Shown here one piece after another: positions 43,619 through 52,379 of a stretch of DNA of 64,000 bases; position 1 is the first letter of the stretch; each line of letters begins with the position of its first letter. Below the pieces are notes generated by a model. That model worked only from the letters and a program-made list of their open reading frames with translations. It did not search any database and had not been told where the DNA came from. Source of the stretch: Bacteroidota bacterium (GTDB taxonomy: Bacteria; Bacteroidota; Bacteroidia; UBA8524). Location: assembly GCA_016124735.1 (NCBI GenBank), contig WGMZ01000026.1, positions 1 to 64,000 of the forward strand, written 5' to 3'. Both the position numbers and the translations under genes were made by a program.

Positions 43619-44596
43619 ATGAACAGTATTGCACTTGTAGTTATTCTGGTTGGTGCCATTATCTTTTTGTTCACCTTCCTATACTTTGTCCCATTGGGAC
43701 TTTGGTTCTCGGCCCAGTTATCGCGTGTGCGCATCAACTTACTCCAGTTGGTATTCATGCGCTTTCGAAAGGTCCCGCCTCAGGTCATTGTCAAAGCAAT
43801 GATCAATTCAACCAAGGCAGGGTTGCGATTAACCCGTGATGAGTTAGAAGCGCATTACCTCGCCGGTGGAAATGTAATCAATGTTGTAAATGCATTAATC
43901 TCGGCCGACAAAGCCAATATCCCTCTGGATTTCAAATCTGCTACAGCCATCGACCTGGCTGGCCGCGATGTGTTCCAAGCGGTGCAGATGAGTGTAAACC
44001 CAAAAGTAATTGATACCCCTCCTGTTACTGCGGTGGCGAAGGATGGAATCCAACTCATTGCGAAGGCAAGAGTAACCGTACGCGCCAATATCAAGCGTTT
44101 GGTGGGTGGCGCCGGTGAAGAAACAATCCTCGCTCGGGTGGGCGAAGGGGTCGTTTCCTCTATTGGTTCGGCCGAATCTCATAAAACGGTATTGGAAAAT
44201 CCTGACTCAATTTCCAAAACAGTTCTTGCCAAAGGACTGGACTCGGGAACAGCTTTTGAAATTCTTTCAATCGATATTGCCGACGTGGATATAGGCAAGA
44301 ACATTGGCGCGGTATTGCAAACGGATCAGGCCATGGCCGATAAAAATATTGCTCAGGCAAAAGCAGAAGAGCGCCGGGCTATGGCAGTCGCTTTGGAGCA
44401 GGAAATGGTCGCCAAGGCACAAGAGGCCCGGGCCAAAGTAATTGAAGCCGAAGCAGAGATCCCGATGGCCATTGCAGAGGCATTCCGCTCAGGAAACCTC
44501 GGCGTCATGGATTATTACAAACTCAGAAATATTCAGGCAGATACGGATATGCGCGACAGCATTTCCAAACCGCCAAAAGACAGCGGAAAGAAATAA
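43619..44596 (+). CDS. floA: Flotillin-like protein FloA
   Basis: The 325-residue protein has the FloA/YqfA plan: an N-terminal membrane hairpin ([27 protein letters not shown]), an SPFH-like domain ([21 protein letters not shown], then [13 protein letters not shown]), and a long Ala/Glu-rich coiled coil ([19 protein letters not shown]). A short hydrophilic tail finishes the protein. FloA forms membrane microdomains and scaffolds oligomeric complexes. Preceded by nfeD, and followed by a strong terminator. Confidence 0.95.
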   Translation: MNSIALVVILVGAIIFLFTFLYFVPLGLWFSAQLSRVRINLLQLVFMRFRKVPPQVIVKAMINSTKAGLRLTRDELEAHYLAGGNVINVVNALISADKANIPLDFKSATAIDLAGRDVFQAVQMSVNPKVIDTPPVTAVAKDGIQLIAKARVTVRANIKRLVGGAGEETILARVGEGVVSSIGSAESHKTVLENPDSISKTVLAKGLDSGTAFEILSIDIADVDIGKNIGAVLQTDQAMADKNIAQAKAEERRAMAVALEQEMVAKAQEARAKVIEAEAEIPMAIAEAFRSGNLGVMDYYKLRNIQADTDMRDSISKPPKDSGKK

Positions 44597-44600
44597 AAAA

Positions 44601-44629
44601 AGGCCGGTAAATTACCGGCCTTTTTTTTT
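44601..44629. terminator. Bidirectional terminator between floA and msrA
   Basis: A stem of ten base pairs (AGGCCGGTAA / TTACCGGCCT) has a very tight centre; the effective loop is AAATT. It is flanked by A- and T-runs. It separates the convergent floA and msrA operons and includes the end of the msrA frame. Confidence 0.85.
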
Positions 44630-45305
44630 ATTTGACTCCTGGCTTCAGCTTATCTCCAAAAATTTTTTTCATCTTTTCCACCTTTGGTTTGATGACCATT
44701 TGGCAATATGGCTGTTGCCCATTGTTAGTGTAATATTCCTGATGGTAGTCCTCTGCCGGGTAAAAAGCTTCCAGCGGACTAATTTCCGTTACAACGGGAG
44801 ACGGAAATGCCGATTCCTCGTTTAATTTCTTTTTGTAGTACTCTGCTCTTTCTTTTTGATAGGTATTGTGATAAAAAATCACAGATCGGTATTGCGTTCC
44901 AACATCCGCTCCCTGACGATTCAGGGTGGTTGGATCATGGGTTTGCCAAAATACTTCGAGCAATTCATCATAACTGATAACTGCCGGCTTGTAGATGATT
45001 TGTACCACCTCTGCATGTCCCGTTAATCCACTGCAAACTTCCCGGTAGGTTGGATTCGCAATCTTCCCTCCGGAATAACCGGATTGAACAGATTCCACCC
45101 CTTTTAAATCCTGAAAGACAGCTTCCACACACCAGAAGCATCCGGCACCAAAGGTGGCGGTATCTACTTCATTGCTATCTTTAATTTCCTTCATATTGCC
45201 TTCCGATTGAAAATCTATTTTATTGGTCTGTTTTGTCGGATTCCCTTGGCATGCTAAGAGAAAGCCAAGGCTCATCATCCCCGTCGTGAATATGCTCATT
45301 TTCAT
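44628..45305 (-). CDS. msrA: Peptide methionine (S)-S-oxide reductase MsrA, lipoprotein form
   Basis: MsrA reduces oxidised methionine in proteins. The 225-residue product has a lipobox (GFLLAC, Cys19) after a short signal, so it acts in the envelope. The catalytic region GAGCFWCVEAVF lies near residue 55, and the family elements GHAEVVQIIYKP and YRSVIFYHN follow. The gene starts inside the upstream polytopic-membrane-protein gene: the two share 86 nt in different frames. The lipoprotein signal lies in that overlap, which supports the long start. Its position at the end of an exporter operon suggests repair of exported or envelope proteins. Confidence 0.93.
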   Translation of the reverse strand: MKMSIFTTGMMSLGFLLACQGNPTKQTNKIDFQSEGNMKEIKDSNEVDTATFGAGCFWCVEAVFQDLKGVESVQSGYSGGKIANPTYREVCSGLTGHAEVVQIIYKPAVISYDELLEVFWQTHDPTTLNRQGADVGTQYRSVIFYHNTYQKERAEYYKKKLNEESAFPSPVVTEISPLEAFYPAEDYHQEYYTNNGQQPYCQMVIKPKVEKMKKIFGDKLKPGVK

Positions 45306-46686
45306 TTTTCTTTAGTCTGTAATTCTCTAATTGCAAAAACAGCCAAAGGAACGCCATCAAAGGAATCAACCATATTACCCGCGCCTCATACCGATCCAAC
45401 GGGTTGGAAAAAACTCCACAAATGGCTGCATTGCACACGATAAATAAGAACAATGCAAATCCCAATCTGTTTTGATCATCTAGACGGGCTAAAGCAGGTT
45501 TCCTGACAAAAAAAGCGAACATAATTACAAACAGACCAGCAATCACAGCAATCATTTGCCGGATGCTGGCTCCATGAAAATAGAGGTCCTGTGTATATTG
45601 TTTCGATGATTTGTAACGCGCTAAATCCAGGGGCCAGGCCTCTTTCAGCACTTCATAGGGGGCACTTCCCTCCTTCTGAGAACTGATCATCCCCACTCCA
45701 AAATTAATACTTTGCTGCCAGGTGCTGCCCCACGCATATCCCAGCCACTTCCTGAATACAGCTCTATCCTTCCACCATCCGGAGGCCATCGCTTTGAGCT
45801 CTTCATTTCTTTGTTTCCAGCAAAATCCCCAGCCTCCCACGGCATTGCAGGAAGAATCAATCAATATATCTGAATTCCAAAGAATATCATTGCCCGACAT
45901 CTCAGCCAACCTGGATCGTTCCGTACACAGAAACAATGGTGCGTTTCCTTCTCCGCAATGGCGCTCCAACCAAGGAACCAAAACGCCGGCCGTTTGCAAA
46001 CTCGCGGTGAGAAAAACCCGGGAAGAATCCGAATAATAGAAACGTCCGCTCAGCCGGTAATTATTCAATGGCAGTGTAAAAACCGACAAGAGAACACCCA
46101 AGATCAATGAATTCCAGCTCCACTTATTCCGTTTGTCTGACTGAAACATAAATGCAATTGCCACAGCGAACAATCCGAGGAGCAGATGTGTAGTATGGGT
46201 AGCTGTAATCAATGCAAATACAATCCAAAATACCAGACGATGAAGTCCCAACTTGGCCTTTGGCTTGAACAAAGTCCACGCTATCAGGAACAACAAAGGC
46301 GTAAGCAGATCGGGCATAATTTGATTGACAAGAAAGGGTAAACCGCTTGTTCCTGCTAAAAGAAGAGCAATCAAAGCACTGGTTCCCGGAATGAACTTTC
46401 CTTTAAATCCCCGATGAACAAAGATGTACATAACGTACAATACCAGGAGCGATTGAAACAATGGAATGGCGTATACACTCGAAAAATTCGCTATCCGGCT
46501 CACTAATTCGGAATACATCACCGGACGGTCAATTGGGATTTGATGTTGACGAAAAGCGATCAGGTAGGTTCCACTGTCAGAATAAAGAAATGGGAAACGG
46601 TAAATCCACATCGGCCAACAAAGAATTGGCAACACCAGCACATTGGAAATCAAGTCAATAATTATTTCCTTTCGCCTCGTGTTCAT
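45220..46686 (-). CDS. Polytopic membrane protein, GT-C-like
   Basis: The 488-residue protein has about ten membrane helices, with one large extracytoplasmic part around residues 215-370. The first outer loop contains FLYSDSGTYLIAF, whose acidic residue is placed as in GT-C glycosyltransferases. Beyond this I do not recognise a family. The gene overlaps the TolC gene by 4 nt and the msrA gene by 86 nt, so it belongs to the exporter operon. A role in modifying the exported substrate or the cell surface is inference. The hydrophilic tail beyond the last helix falls in the overlap with msrA. Confidence 0.6.
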   Translation of the reverse strand: MNTRRKEIIIDLISNVLVLPILCWPMWIYRFPFLYSDSGTYLIAFRQHQIPIDRPVMYSELVSRIANFSSVYAIPLFQSLLVLYVMYIFVHRGFKGKFIPGTSALIALLLAGTSGLPFLVNQIMPDLLTPLLFLIAWTLFKPKAKLGLHRLVFWIVFALITATHTTHLLLGLFAVAIAFMFQSDKRNKWSWNSLILGVLLSVFTLPLNNYRLSGRFYYSDSSRVFLTASLQTAGVLVPWLERHCGEGNAPLFLCTERSRLAEMSGNDILWNSDILIDSSCNAVGGWGFCWKQRNEELKAMASGWWKDRAVFRKWLGYAWGSTWQQSINFGVGMISSQKEGSAPYEVLKEAWPLDLARYKSSKQYTQDLYFHGASIRQMIAVIAGLFVIMFAFFVRKPALARLDDQNRLGFALFLFIVCNAAICGVFSNPLDRYEARVIWLIPLMAFLWLFLQLENYRLKKNENEHIHDGDDEPWLSLSMPRESDKTDQ

Positions 46687-48089
46687 TCCAGAATAAGTTT
46701 TTCTAAAAGGTCACCTCGGGTATGAAACAAACGAATTAAAGCCATTCGCCATTTGATCTCCAGACTCACGCGTTTTGCCTGCGATTGAAAGCACATGTTT
46801 TCTCGCTGATTCAGTAAGAAAACAGAGCTTTCCCCACTCCGAAAACGAATAATTTCTGCATCCAATAATTTCTGATAACTGGATTGGATACCTTCCTGAA
46901 TGCGCGCATTTTCCAGCCCTAACACATATTCCTGAAAGTTGGCATTGATCTTTTGGGCAATTTGTCTTTGTTTATCTGCAATTTCCCAATTCACCTCTTG
47001 TTGTTTTAATCGGGTATATTGTACAGCCGCTCTTTCCTGCCGCATAAATATTGGAAAAGAAATTCCGATGCCTGCTTTGTAATAGTCTGTGCCAATGGTC
47101 TGCAATGCCTGAAAGTCCTGAGAGGCATCATACAACAAGTTGTATTTAAATTCCGCTTTAGGTAGCAGCTGGTTTTGCCTGAATCGAAGTTCTTTACTCA
47201 GAATCTCCGTTTGATTATAAAATTGCATGAGCAATGGATTTTCGGCCATCCAGTCTGAATTTACCGCCGCAGAATCCACCAAATTGGTAATTTCCTCGAG
47301 CTGATCCAATAAGGGGGGAACTCCTTGGCCCTGTTCCAGCAAATGTTTCCAATACTCCTGCCAGATAAAAGTAAGCAGGTGTTGGGTGTGTTTTCTGTAA
47401 TTCAGCAAGGCGTCATTAGTAGCCAATAGACGACTTTGCCATTGCATATGAGACTCCACTGTATCGATGAGTGGTCGGTCGCCCAGCATGGCAGCTGACC
47501 TGGTCGTTTGAAATTGTTCCTCGCTTATCTGACTTGCGTTTCGATTGATAATCCAAATATTGTATGTTTCCACCCATGTCCAGTAGGCTTCCATACCTTC
47601 GTGGAGCAAGTCGTTCAATTCCGTTTTTTGTTCATAGGGAGCTGTTTTTTGAAGGATGAAGGCTTTGTTTCTTTCAAATCGCATTTTGCTTTGCCAAAGT
47701 CCGTTGCCCAAAGGAACTTTCAAACCACCCGCATATAGCCCATTCATCGGAACGGAATTTTCCGGATTCATGTACTGACCTGAATTATGATCAAAGCGAC
47801 TGTATATTTCAATTCCATATAGCGTTGGAATACTCAGTCCGCCTCCAAGTAAATTCCAATAATTCTTTCCGTCAAAAGTTTTTCGGTCGTAATTTAAATT
47901 AAAACCCGGTTCTGTCAGCCCTTTGGCTTTCAACCAGCTGGCTTGCGCAAATGCCGGTCGCAGGGAAGCCTGAAAAGCTCGCGGATGGTATTCTACCAAT
48001 TGTTTGGCAAACGTCTTCGGTTGGAGAATGGTCTCCGCAGCAGTATATGTAAAGGACAAAAATCCACTTAATACCCAGGCCAATTTCAT
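46683..48089 (-). CDS. TolC-family outer-membrane efflux protein
   Basis: The 468-residue product is of the TolC/outer-membrane-factor family. It has an N-terminal signal (MKLAWVLSGFLSFTYTAAE) and long helical hairpins (NQTEILSKELRFRQNQLLPKAEFKYNLLYD-like second repeat, around residues 290-320). The C-terminal repeat includes QRENMCFQSQAKRVSLEIKW. It would form the outer duct of a tripartite exporter. It overlaps the HlyD gene by 4 nt and the membrane-protein gene by 4 nt. No individual feature suggests loss of function. Confidence 0.85.
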   Translation of the reverse strand: MKLAWVLSGFLSFTYTAAETILQPKTFAKQLVEYHPRAFQASLRPAFAQASWLKAKGLTEPGFNLNYDRKTFDGKNYWNLLGGGLSIPTLYGIEIYSRFDHNSGQYMNPENSVPMNGLYAGGLKVPLGNGLWQSKMRFERNKAFILQKTAPYEQKTELNDLLHEGMEAYWTWVETYNIWIINRNASQISEEQFQTTRSAAMLGDRPLIDTVESHMQWQSRLLATNDALLNYRKHTQHLLTFIWQEYWKHLLEQGQGVPPLLDQLEEITNLVDSAAVNSDWMAENPLLMQFYNQTEILSKELRFRQNQLLPKAEFKYNLLYDASQDFQALQTIGTDYYKAGIGISFPIFMRQERAAVQYTRLKQQEVNWEIADKQRQIAQKINANFQEYVLGLENARIQEGIQSSYQKLLDAEIIRFRSGESSVFLLNQRENMCFQSQAKRVSLEIKWRMALIRLFHTRGDLLEKLILE

Positions 48090-49438
48090 TTTATATTTCC
48101 TTTTTCTGAATCCTCTATTCGATAAAATTCGGGCGGGAACCCGTTCAGTCTGCGCCAGAGTTCATACCACACGGGCACATCTTTCAATAATGCATATCCT
48201 TTGGCTCCGCCTCCAATTGCCAGCAATTCGGGCCATTTTTCTGTATTTTCAGATGGAGAAACTAAAATGCGGTAGCGTCCATTTGGACTGATATTATTGT
48301 CAATCACTTTTACTGTTCCTCCAAATGTCCCGAAAGATGTCCCTGGCCAGCCACTGAATACAACCGAAGGCCAACCATCAAATTGAATTCGAACAGAACG
48401 TCCGATTTCGAACAAGGGTAAATCAACGGCTTGAATATAAAAGGCGACAGCCATATCATGCACTTCAGGAGTTATACTTGCCAATGCCTCCCCGGCTTTA
48501 ACGTTTTCACCAAGTCCTGCCCGATGAATCCTCACAATTTGTCCATCTTGTGGGGCAAGAATAAAGTAGTTTCCAGCCCGGATTACATAGTTAGAATAGG
48601 CATTATTGAGTTTGGATAGTTCCTCATTTACTTTGGATAAGTCGGATACTGCGGTTTGTATTTCCGACTGTATCTTAAAGATTTTTTCCAGGTACTCCGC
48701 CTCTATTGTATTCAGTTCTACTTCAGAAATAAGAAATTCATTTTGAGAAATAGCAAAATCATTTTCGGCCTTATTGAGTTTGGCCATGGCGCTTTGCATT
48801 TTATTCTGGCGCGATTCTAATTCAGTTTTAGAAATAAGGTTCTGTTTGTATAATTCCCCACCCCTTTCGTATTGTGCTTTGAAGTTGGAATAATCCGTGC
48901 GCGCTGCCTCAATCGCCGCACTGTCTGTACTTAATTTGTAGTGAATTTGCTCTATTTTTCTGCGGGTTTGCTGCGTTTTCAACTTCAGGTTCTGACGCAG
49001 CGCAGCTATCTGGCGTTCCAGCGCATCAATTTTATTCTGGTAAGCCTTGGTTGAATTGTGTTTGGCTTGCAATTGTTCTTCTGTACGTTCCAGTAGAAAT
49101 GGATCCCAGTACTGATCTTTAATTTCCGAAATCCGCGCAATAGTATCCCCTTTTTGAACAAGCATTCCTTCCCTTACATACCAGTGATCTATTTTTCCTT
49201 CTATCACCGACTGAATTTCCTGAGGACGTGTTTCAGGTTCAAGCGTAGTCAGATTCCCCTGCATAAATACATTCTGTGTCCAGGGCATAAATAACAGAAC
49301 AATACCCAGCCCCAAAAAGAAAAATAATACTCGACTGAAACGGCGTATTGTTCCGAGTCGCATGACTTTGTTTCGAGATAAATCCGAACCCGGAACGAAA
49401 TAGTCGTTATTTAGCTTTTGAGATGACAGATTAAGCAC
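48086..49438 (-). CDS. HlyD-family membrane-fusion (adaptor) protein
   Basis: The 450-residue protein has one membrane helix near residues 35-55 (RVLFFFLGLGIVLLFMPW), a lipoyl-like half (SVIEGKIDHWYVREGMLVQKGDTIARI), and a long alpha-helical hairpin between about residues 120 and 290. The second lipoyl half is FILAPQDGQIVRIHRAGLGENVKAGEAL, and a beta-barrel domain follows. It links an inner-membrane exporter to TolC. Start is GTG at 49438, overlapping the end of the ABC-like gene by 8 nt. The intact adaptor argues that the operon is in use. Confidence 0.9.
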   Translation of the reverse strand: MLNLSSQKLNNDYFVPGSDLSRNKVMRLGTIRRFSRVLFFFLGLGIVLLFMPWTQNVFMQGNLTTLEPETRPQEIQSVIEGKIDHWYVREGMLVQKGDTIARISEIKDQYWDPFLLERTEEQLQAKHNSTKAYQNKIDALERQIAALRQNLKLKTQQTRRKIEQIHYKLSTDSAAIEAARTDYSNFKAQYERGGELYKQNLISKTELESRQNKMQSAMAKLNKAENDFAISQNEFLISEVELNTIEAEYLEKIFKIQSEIQTAVSDLSKVNEELSKLNNAYSNYVIRAGNYFILAPQDGQIVRIHRAGLGENVKAGEALASITPEVHDMAVAFYIQAVDLPLFEIGRSVRIQFDGWPSVVFSGWPGTSFGTFGGTVKVIDNNISPNGRYRILVSPSENTEKWPELLAIGGGAKGYALLKDVPVWYELWRRLNGFPPEFYRIEDSEKGNIK

Positions 49439-51107
49439 TCTGTCCTCCTTTCTCTTGAATTAATGAGGCCAAAGGAGTGCGTTCTCCCTTAAAATGATCA
49501 GGGATGTTTTCACTGATTACCCAAAAATATTTGCCAGTAACTTCAAACAAAGCATTTAAATCAGTTTTGGATAACAGTGCGTTGGGCCAAAGGTTCAAAT
49601 CAATTAATACGACCTCAGCTTCACTCATGCAGGTGCGAAGAATCCCAAGCTGCCAAAGAATGGTCGTGTCATTGAAAATCCATAATGGCTCAATGGTTTC
49701 CCGAAAAGTCAGGCCAAAATCATTTAATCGCGCCGATAAGCCAATGATATCTGCAATTTTCATGGCCTTCCTTAGCGCTTCCGGCTCACCTTCAATTCCT
49801 AAATAGCTGCTAATCGACTCATTCATGACAACCTTTGCTGGCTCAATCACCATAAATTTCTGCCGCCATATTGAGAGATTCCATTCACTCAACGCCAAAC
49901 CATCAGCGCGCACCGTACCCTCCGCGGGATCAATATGACCACCCAGTAATTTCTTGAAGGCAAGAATTTGAAGCGCACTGCCTCCAAGCCATAAATGGTT
50001 CACCTTAAGCGAAAAGCTGCCATTAGGAACTATAAAATTTCTTCCCATTTTAAAACAAAGCCCCTGAAAGGCCAATTCTTCTATGGGTTCAGAACGCGTA
50101 TACCCCTTTGGTAAGTCTATCGTGAGTTCAGGGATTTTTGCCACTTTTTCAACTGCTGTCAATACATCATATATACCTTCCATACTCAGAAGCAATTTTT
50201 CAACAGATCCCATGATTAAGATGATTACAATCTCTGCCGCAATAAACTGTCCCAGGTTAATTTGTCCCGACAACACCAGATTTGCGCCAATGATTAACAA
50301 AATACTGATGATCAATGTTTTGAAAAATATTAAAACCTGGTATTGTGTACGAAGTACTCTAAAATGTTTTTTACGTGCATGCAGGTAGGCGCTTAAAAAG
50401 TCATCTACCTGTTTTAATCCTTTTTGGAATGGTTGTGCTGCCTTGTACCAGAAATGCTCCAACCCGAGCCGTTGCAAGTGAAATGCAATCCGGTATTTCT
50501 CCTCCGATTCTATCATACTGGAACTCAATCCTCTCGGACCGGAAAAACGAAAAAACAAAAAGAGAATAATAAAAATCAGCAAAGAAAAGAAGCCGAAAAA
50601 TGGATGATAAAATGAGATCAGAATTAATCCAAATACCATTTGAAGAATGGCGGCCGATAAATCCATCAATAATTTGGGAACCTGCTTTTGAATAGTCAGC
50701 GTGTCAAAGAAACGGTTAGCCAGCTCCTGATACAGATATTTTCCTGTAAGATTAAGTTTTAATAGCGGTAAGCGGAAGGCATACTCAAAACTGGATCGGA
50801 GAAAAATCTTCTGTTGAAGAACTTCTACAATACTCAGCTGAATTAATTGCATTACACCGACAAAGAAAGTTCCCGTTATTACCAGGGCAATCAAAAGAAC
50901 CAATGATGTCGAGAAGTAAGCCCCCATCAAATAAGTGATAATTGCCTGAACGCCCAATGGAAGTGTCAGACTTATAATTCCACTGATAATAGCATACATA
51001 TAAAGAAGCCAAATGTCTTTGTAATCTTCCCGGAGGACTGCAAACATTTTTCTGGAACTACTAACTATAAGATTTTTAGATGAATTCGGCTTCGAAGGTT
51101 CTTTCAT
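49431..51107 (-). CDS. ABC-exporter-like protein with a degenerate ATPase domain
   Basis: The 558-residue protein has a six-helix ABC exporter domain (about residues 20-310) and a C-terminal domain that aligns in length and order with an ATPase. Its motifs are gone. Walker A is LGGSALQIL (near 374-382), with no GK(S/T). The Q-loop position reads MVIEPAK. The LSGGQ region has become WIFNDTTILWQLG. Walker B (VVLIDLNLW) keeps Asp but lacks the catalytic Glu. The H-loop reads WVISENI. The frame is intact and the hydrophobic core pattern is kept, so it is a pseudo-ATPase rather than a broken gene. It heads the HlyD-TolC operon. The start is the ATG at 51107; the frame extends to a TTG at 51128. 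Confidence 0.85.
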   Translation of the reverse strand: MKEPSKPNSSKNLIVSSSRKMFAVLREDYKDIWLLYMYAIISGIISLTLPLGVQAIITYLMGAYFSTSLVLLIALVITGTFFVGVMQLIQLSIVEVLQQKIFLRSSFEYAFRLPLLKLNLTGKYLYQELANRFFDTLTIQKQVPKLLMDLSAAILQMVFGLILISFYHPFFGFFSLLIFIILFLFFRFSGPRGLSSSMIESEEKYRIAFHLQRLGLEHFWYKAAQPFQKGLKQVDDFLSAYLHARKKHFRVLRTQYQVLIFFKTLIISILLIIGANLVLSGQINLGQFIAAEIVIILIMGSVEKLLLSMEGIYDVLTAVEKVAKIPELTIDLPKGYTRSEPIEELAFQGLCFKMGRNFIVPNGSFSLKVNHLWLGGSALQILAFKKLLGGHIDPAEGTVRADGLALSEWNLSIWRQKFMVIEPAKVVMNESISSYLGIEGEPEALRKAMKIADIIGLSARLNDFGLTFRETIEPLWIFNDTTILWQLGILRTCMSEAEVVLIDLNLWPNALLSKTDLNALFEVTGKYFWVISENIPDHFKGERTPLASLIQEKGGQSA

Positions 51108-51232
51108 AGGTTCAAAATCAACACGCAAAACACAAAACCAAGACCAAAATTGTCTGATAAACCGAGAATCCTGGTAATTTTATCGATGCATTCGAAAATA
51201 CATCGTTTTTAATTCTTCTATATATTGCAAGC

Positions 51233-51901
51233 ATGGATTTAGGCCCAATACTGATTTTTATTCCAATCGCATTTTCCACCTTGTTCCCTGTAGTAAACCC
51301 AATTGGGACCGGAATTTTATTTTTGAACCTAACCACCGAAGCATCCAGTCCACTAAGAAGACAAATAGCAAGGAAAATTGCTGCCAATTCGCTGGTGGTC
51401 ATGCTTTTTGTCCTGATGATAGGACTTTATGTACTCGAGCTATTCGGTTTGAGTATCCCGGTTGTTCAGTTATGCGGCGGCTTAATCCTATTTTTTATGG
51501 GGTGGCAGTCACTTCACTCCAGCGATGGGACGAACGACGCAAGCAAGAAAGACTATGTGAGGGAAGATGTAAAATCGGTTTACGAAAACCAGGCCTTTTA
51601 CCCCTTCACTTTTCCTTTAACAATAGGCCCCGGGACCATTGCTGCGGGACTCACACTCAGCGCAGAAGCATCAAAAACAGCCGGAATTATTAAATGGGAG
51701 AATTATTTAGGGATAACCATTGCTATGCTGCTGGTAGCCATTGTCATTTACATCTCCTACGGCTACTCCGATTTAATAGTTCATCGTTTGTCACCTAGTT
51801 TGCGGAAAGTAATCATGCGTTTGCTGAACTTTATTCTTCTATGTATTGGTGGACAAATCACTGTCAATGGAATACATGCGATTATTCAGTCATTTCAGTA
51901 A
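51233..51901 (+). CDS. MarC-family integral membrane protein
   Basis: The 222-residue protein fits the MarC/UPF0056 family of six-helix inner-membrane proteins. It starts IPIAFSTLFPVVNPIGTGILFL, the family's hallmark, and a second repeat contains FPLTIGPGTIAAGLTL. Relatives were once linked to antibiotic resistance, but the transport role is not settled. The 3' end overlaps the convergent MazG-like gene by 20 nt. The TTG/ATG-rich upstream region between it and the ABC-like gene (about 125 bp) holds both divergent promoters. Confidence 0.88.
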   Translation: MDLGPILIFIPIAFSTLFPVVNPIGTGILFLNLTTEASSPLRRQIARKIAANSLVVMLFVLMIGLYVLELFGLSIPVVQLCGGLILFFMGWQSLHSSDGTNDASKKDYVREDVKSVYENQAFYPFTFPLTIGPGTIAAGLTLSAEASKTAGIIKWENYLGITIAMLLVAIVIYISYGYSDLIVHRLSPSLRKVIMRLLNFILLCIGGQITVNGIHAIIQSFQ

Positions 51902-52379
51902 GAAAGACCTGTAAAACACCTTTTAAGTCAGCTGGAGAGTATGCAACAGACTTCAAGGTCTTTTCATCTGCCTTCCTGTAAACTAGGTATTTACCGTCTA
52001 TTTCCTTGAAATAAGCCGACTGCCCCATATTTTCAAAATGTTCCACTGTTTTTAGAGCCTCCTCATGCGAATCACAAGCCTTACTCATATTCGAACGCTG
52101 AACTTCGTTAAATAACGCTTCAAAAGCATGCTGTAAGCCAAATTCGAGCACTGCGCCGCTTAGAACATATTGAAGGTCGCATAAGGCATCTGCAATGGCT
52201 ACCAGGTCATTTTCCGCAATGGCTTCTTTTAATTCATTTAATTCCTCCTGAAGAAGCTCTACGCGCAAGTCGCAGCGCTTTCCTGAAGGTATTTGGGGCT
52301 GATCCAGGATTGGATGGCCGAATGTGGAATGGAATTCACCAACCATTTTCAGGCTGTTTGGCATGTTGATTTCTTTCAT
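51882..52379 (-). CDS. MazG-like nucleoside triphosphate pyrophosphohydrolase
   Basis: The 165-residue product belongs to the all-alpha NTP pyrophosphohydrolase (MazG/PRA-PH/dUTPase) superfamily. The metal-binding pattern is EEL..LKEAI followed by DALCDLQYVLSG (E-x2-E and D-x3-D type), near residues 45-75. Such enzymes hydrolyse (d)NTPs, cleaning the pool or limiting phage growth. A C-terminal extension (KEIDGKYLVYRKADEKTLKS) is also found in phage-type members. It overlaps the XRE gene by 4 nt, so the pair is one operon under the triple operator upstream. Confidence 0.85.
   Translation of the reverse strand: MKEINMPNSLKMVGEFHSTFGHPILDQPQIPSGKRCDLRVELLQEELNELKEAIAENDLVAIADALCDLQYVLSGAVLEFGLQHAFEALFNEVQRSNMSKACDSHEEALKTVEHFENMGQSAYFKEIDGKYLVYRKADEKTLKSVAYSPADLKGVLQVFLTEMTE

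Noticed and set aside
44628-45305. MsrA starting only at a later ATG to avoid the overlap
   Set aside because: The upstream start gives a full lipoprotein signal with lipobox. A later start would remove it and leave the overlap unexplained.
49431-51107. ABC-like gene as a frameshifted pseudogene
   Set aside because: The frame is open for 558 codons with a normal membrane domain and coupled neighbours. The lost motifs are substitutions, not frame errors, so a maintained pseudo-ATPase is preferred.
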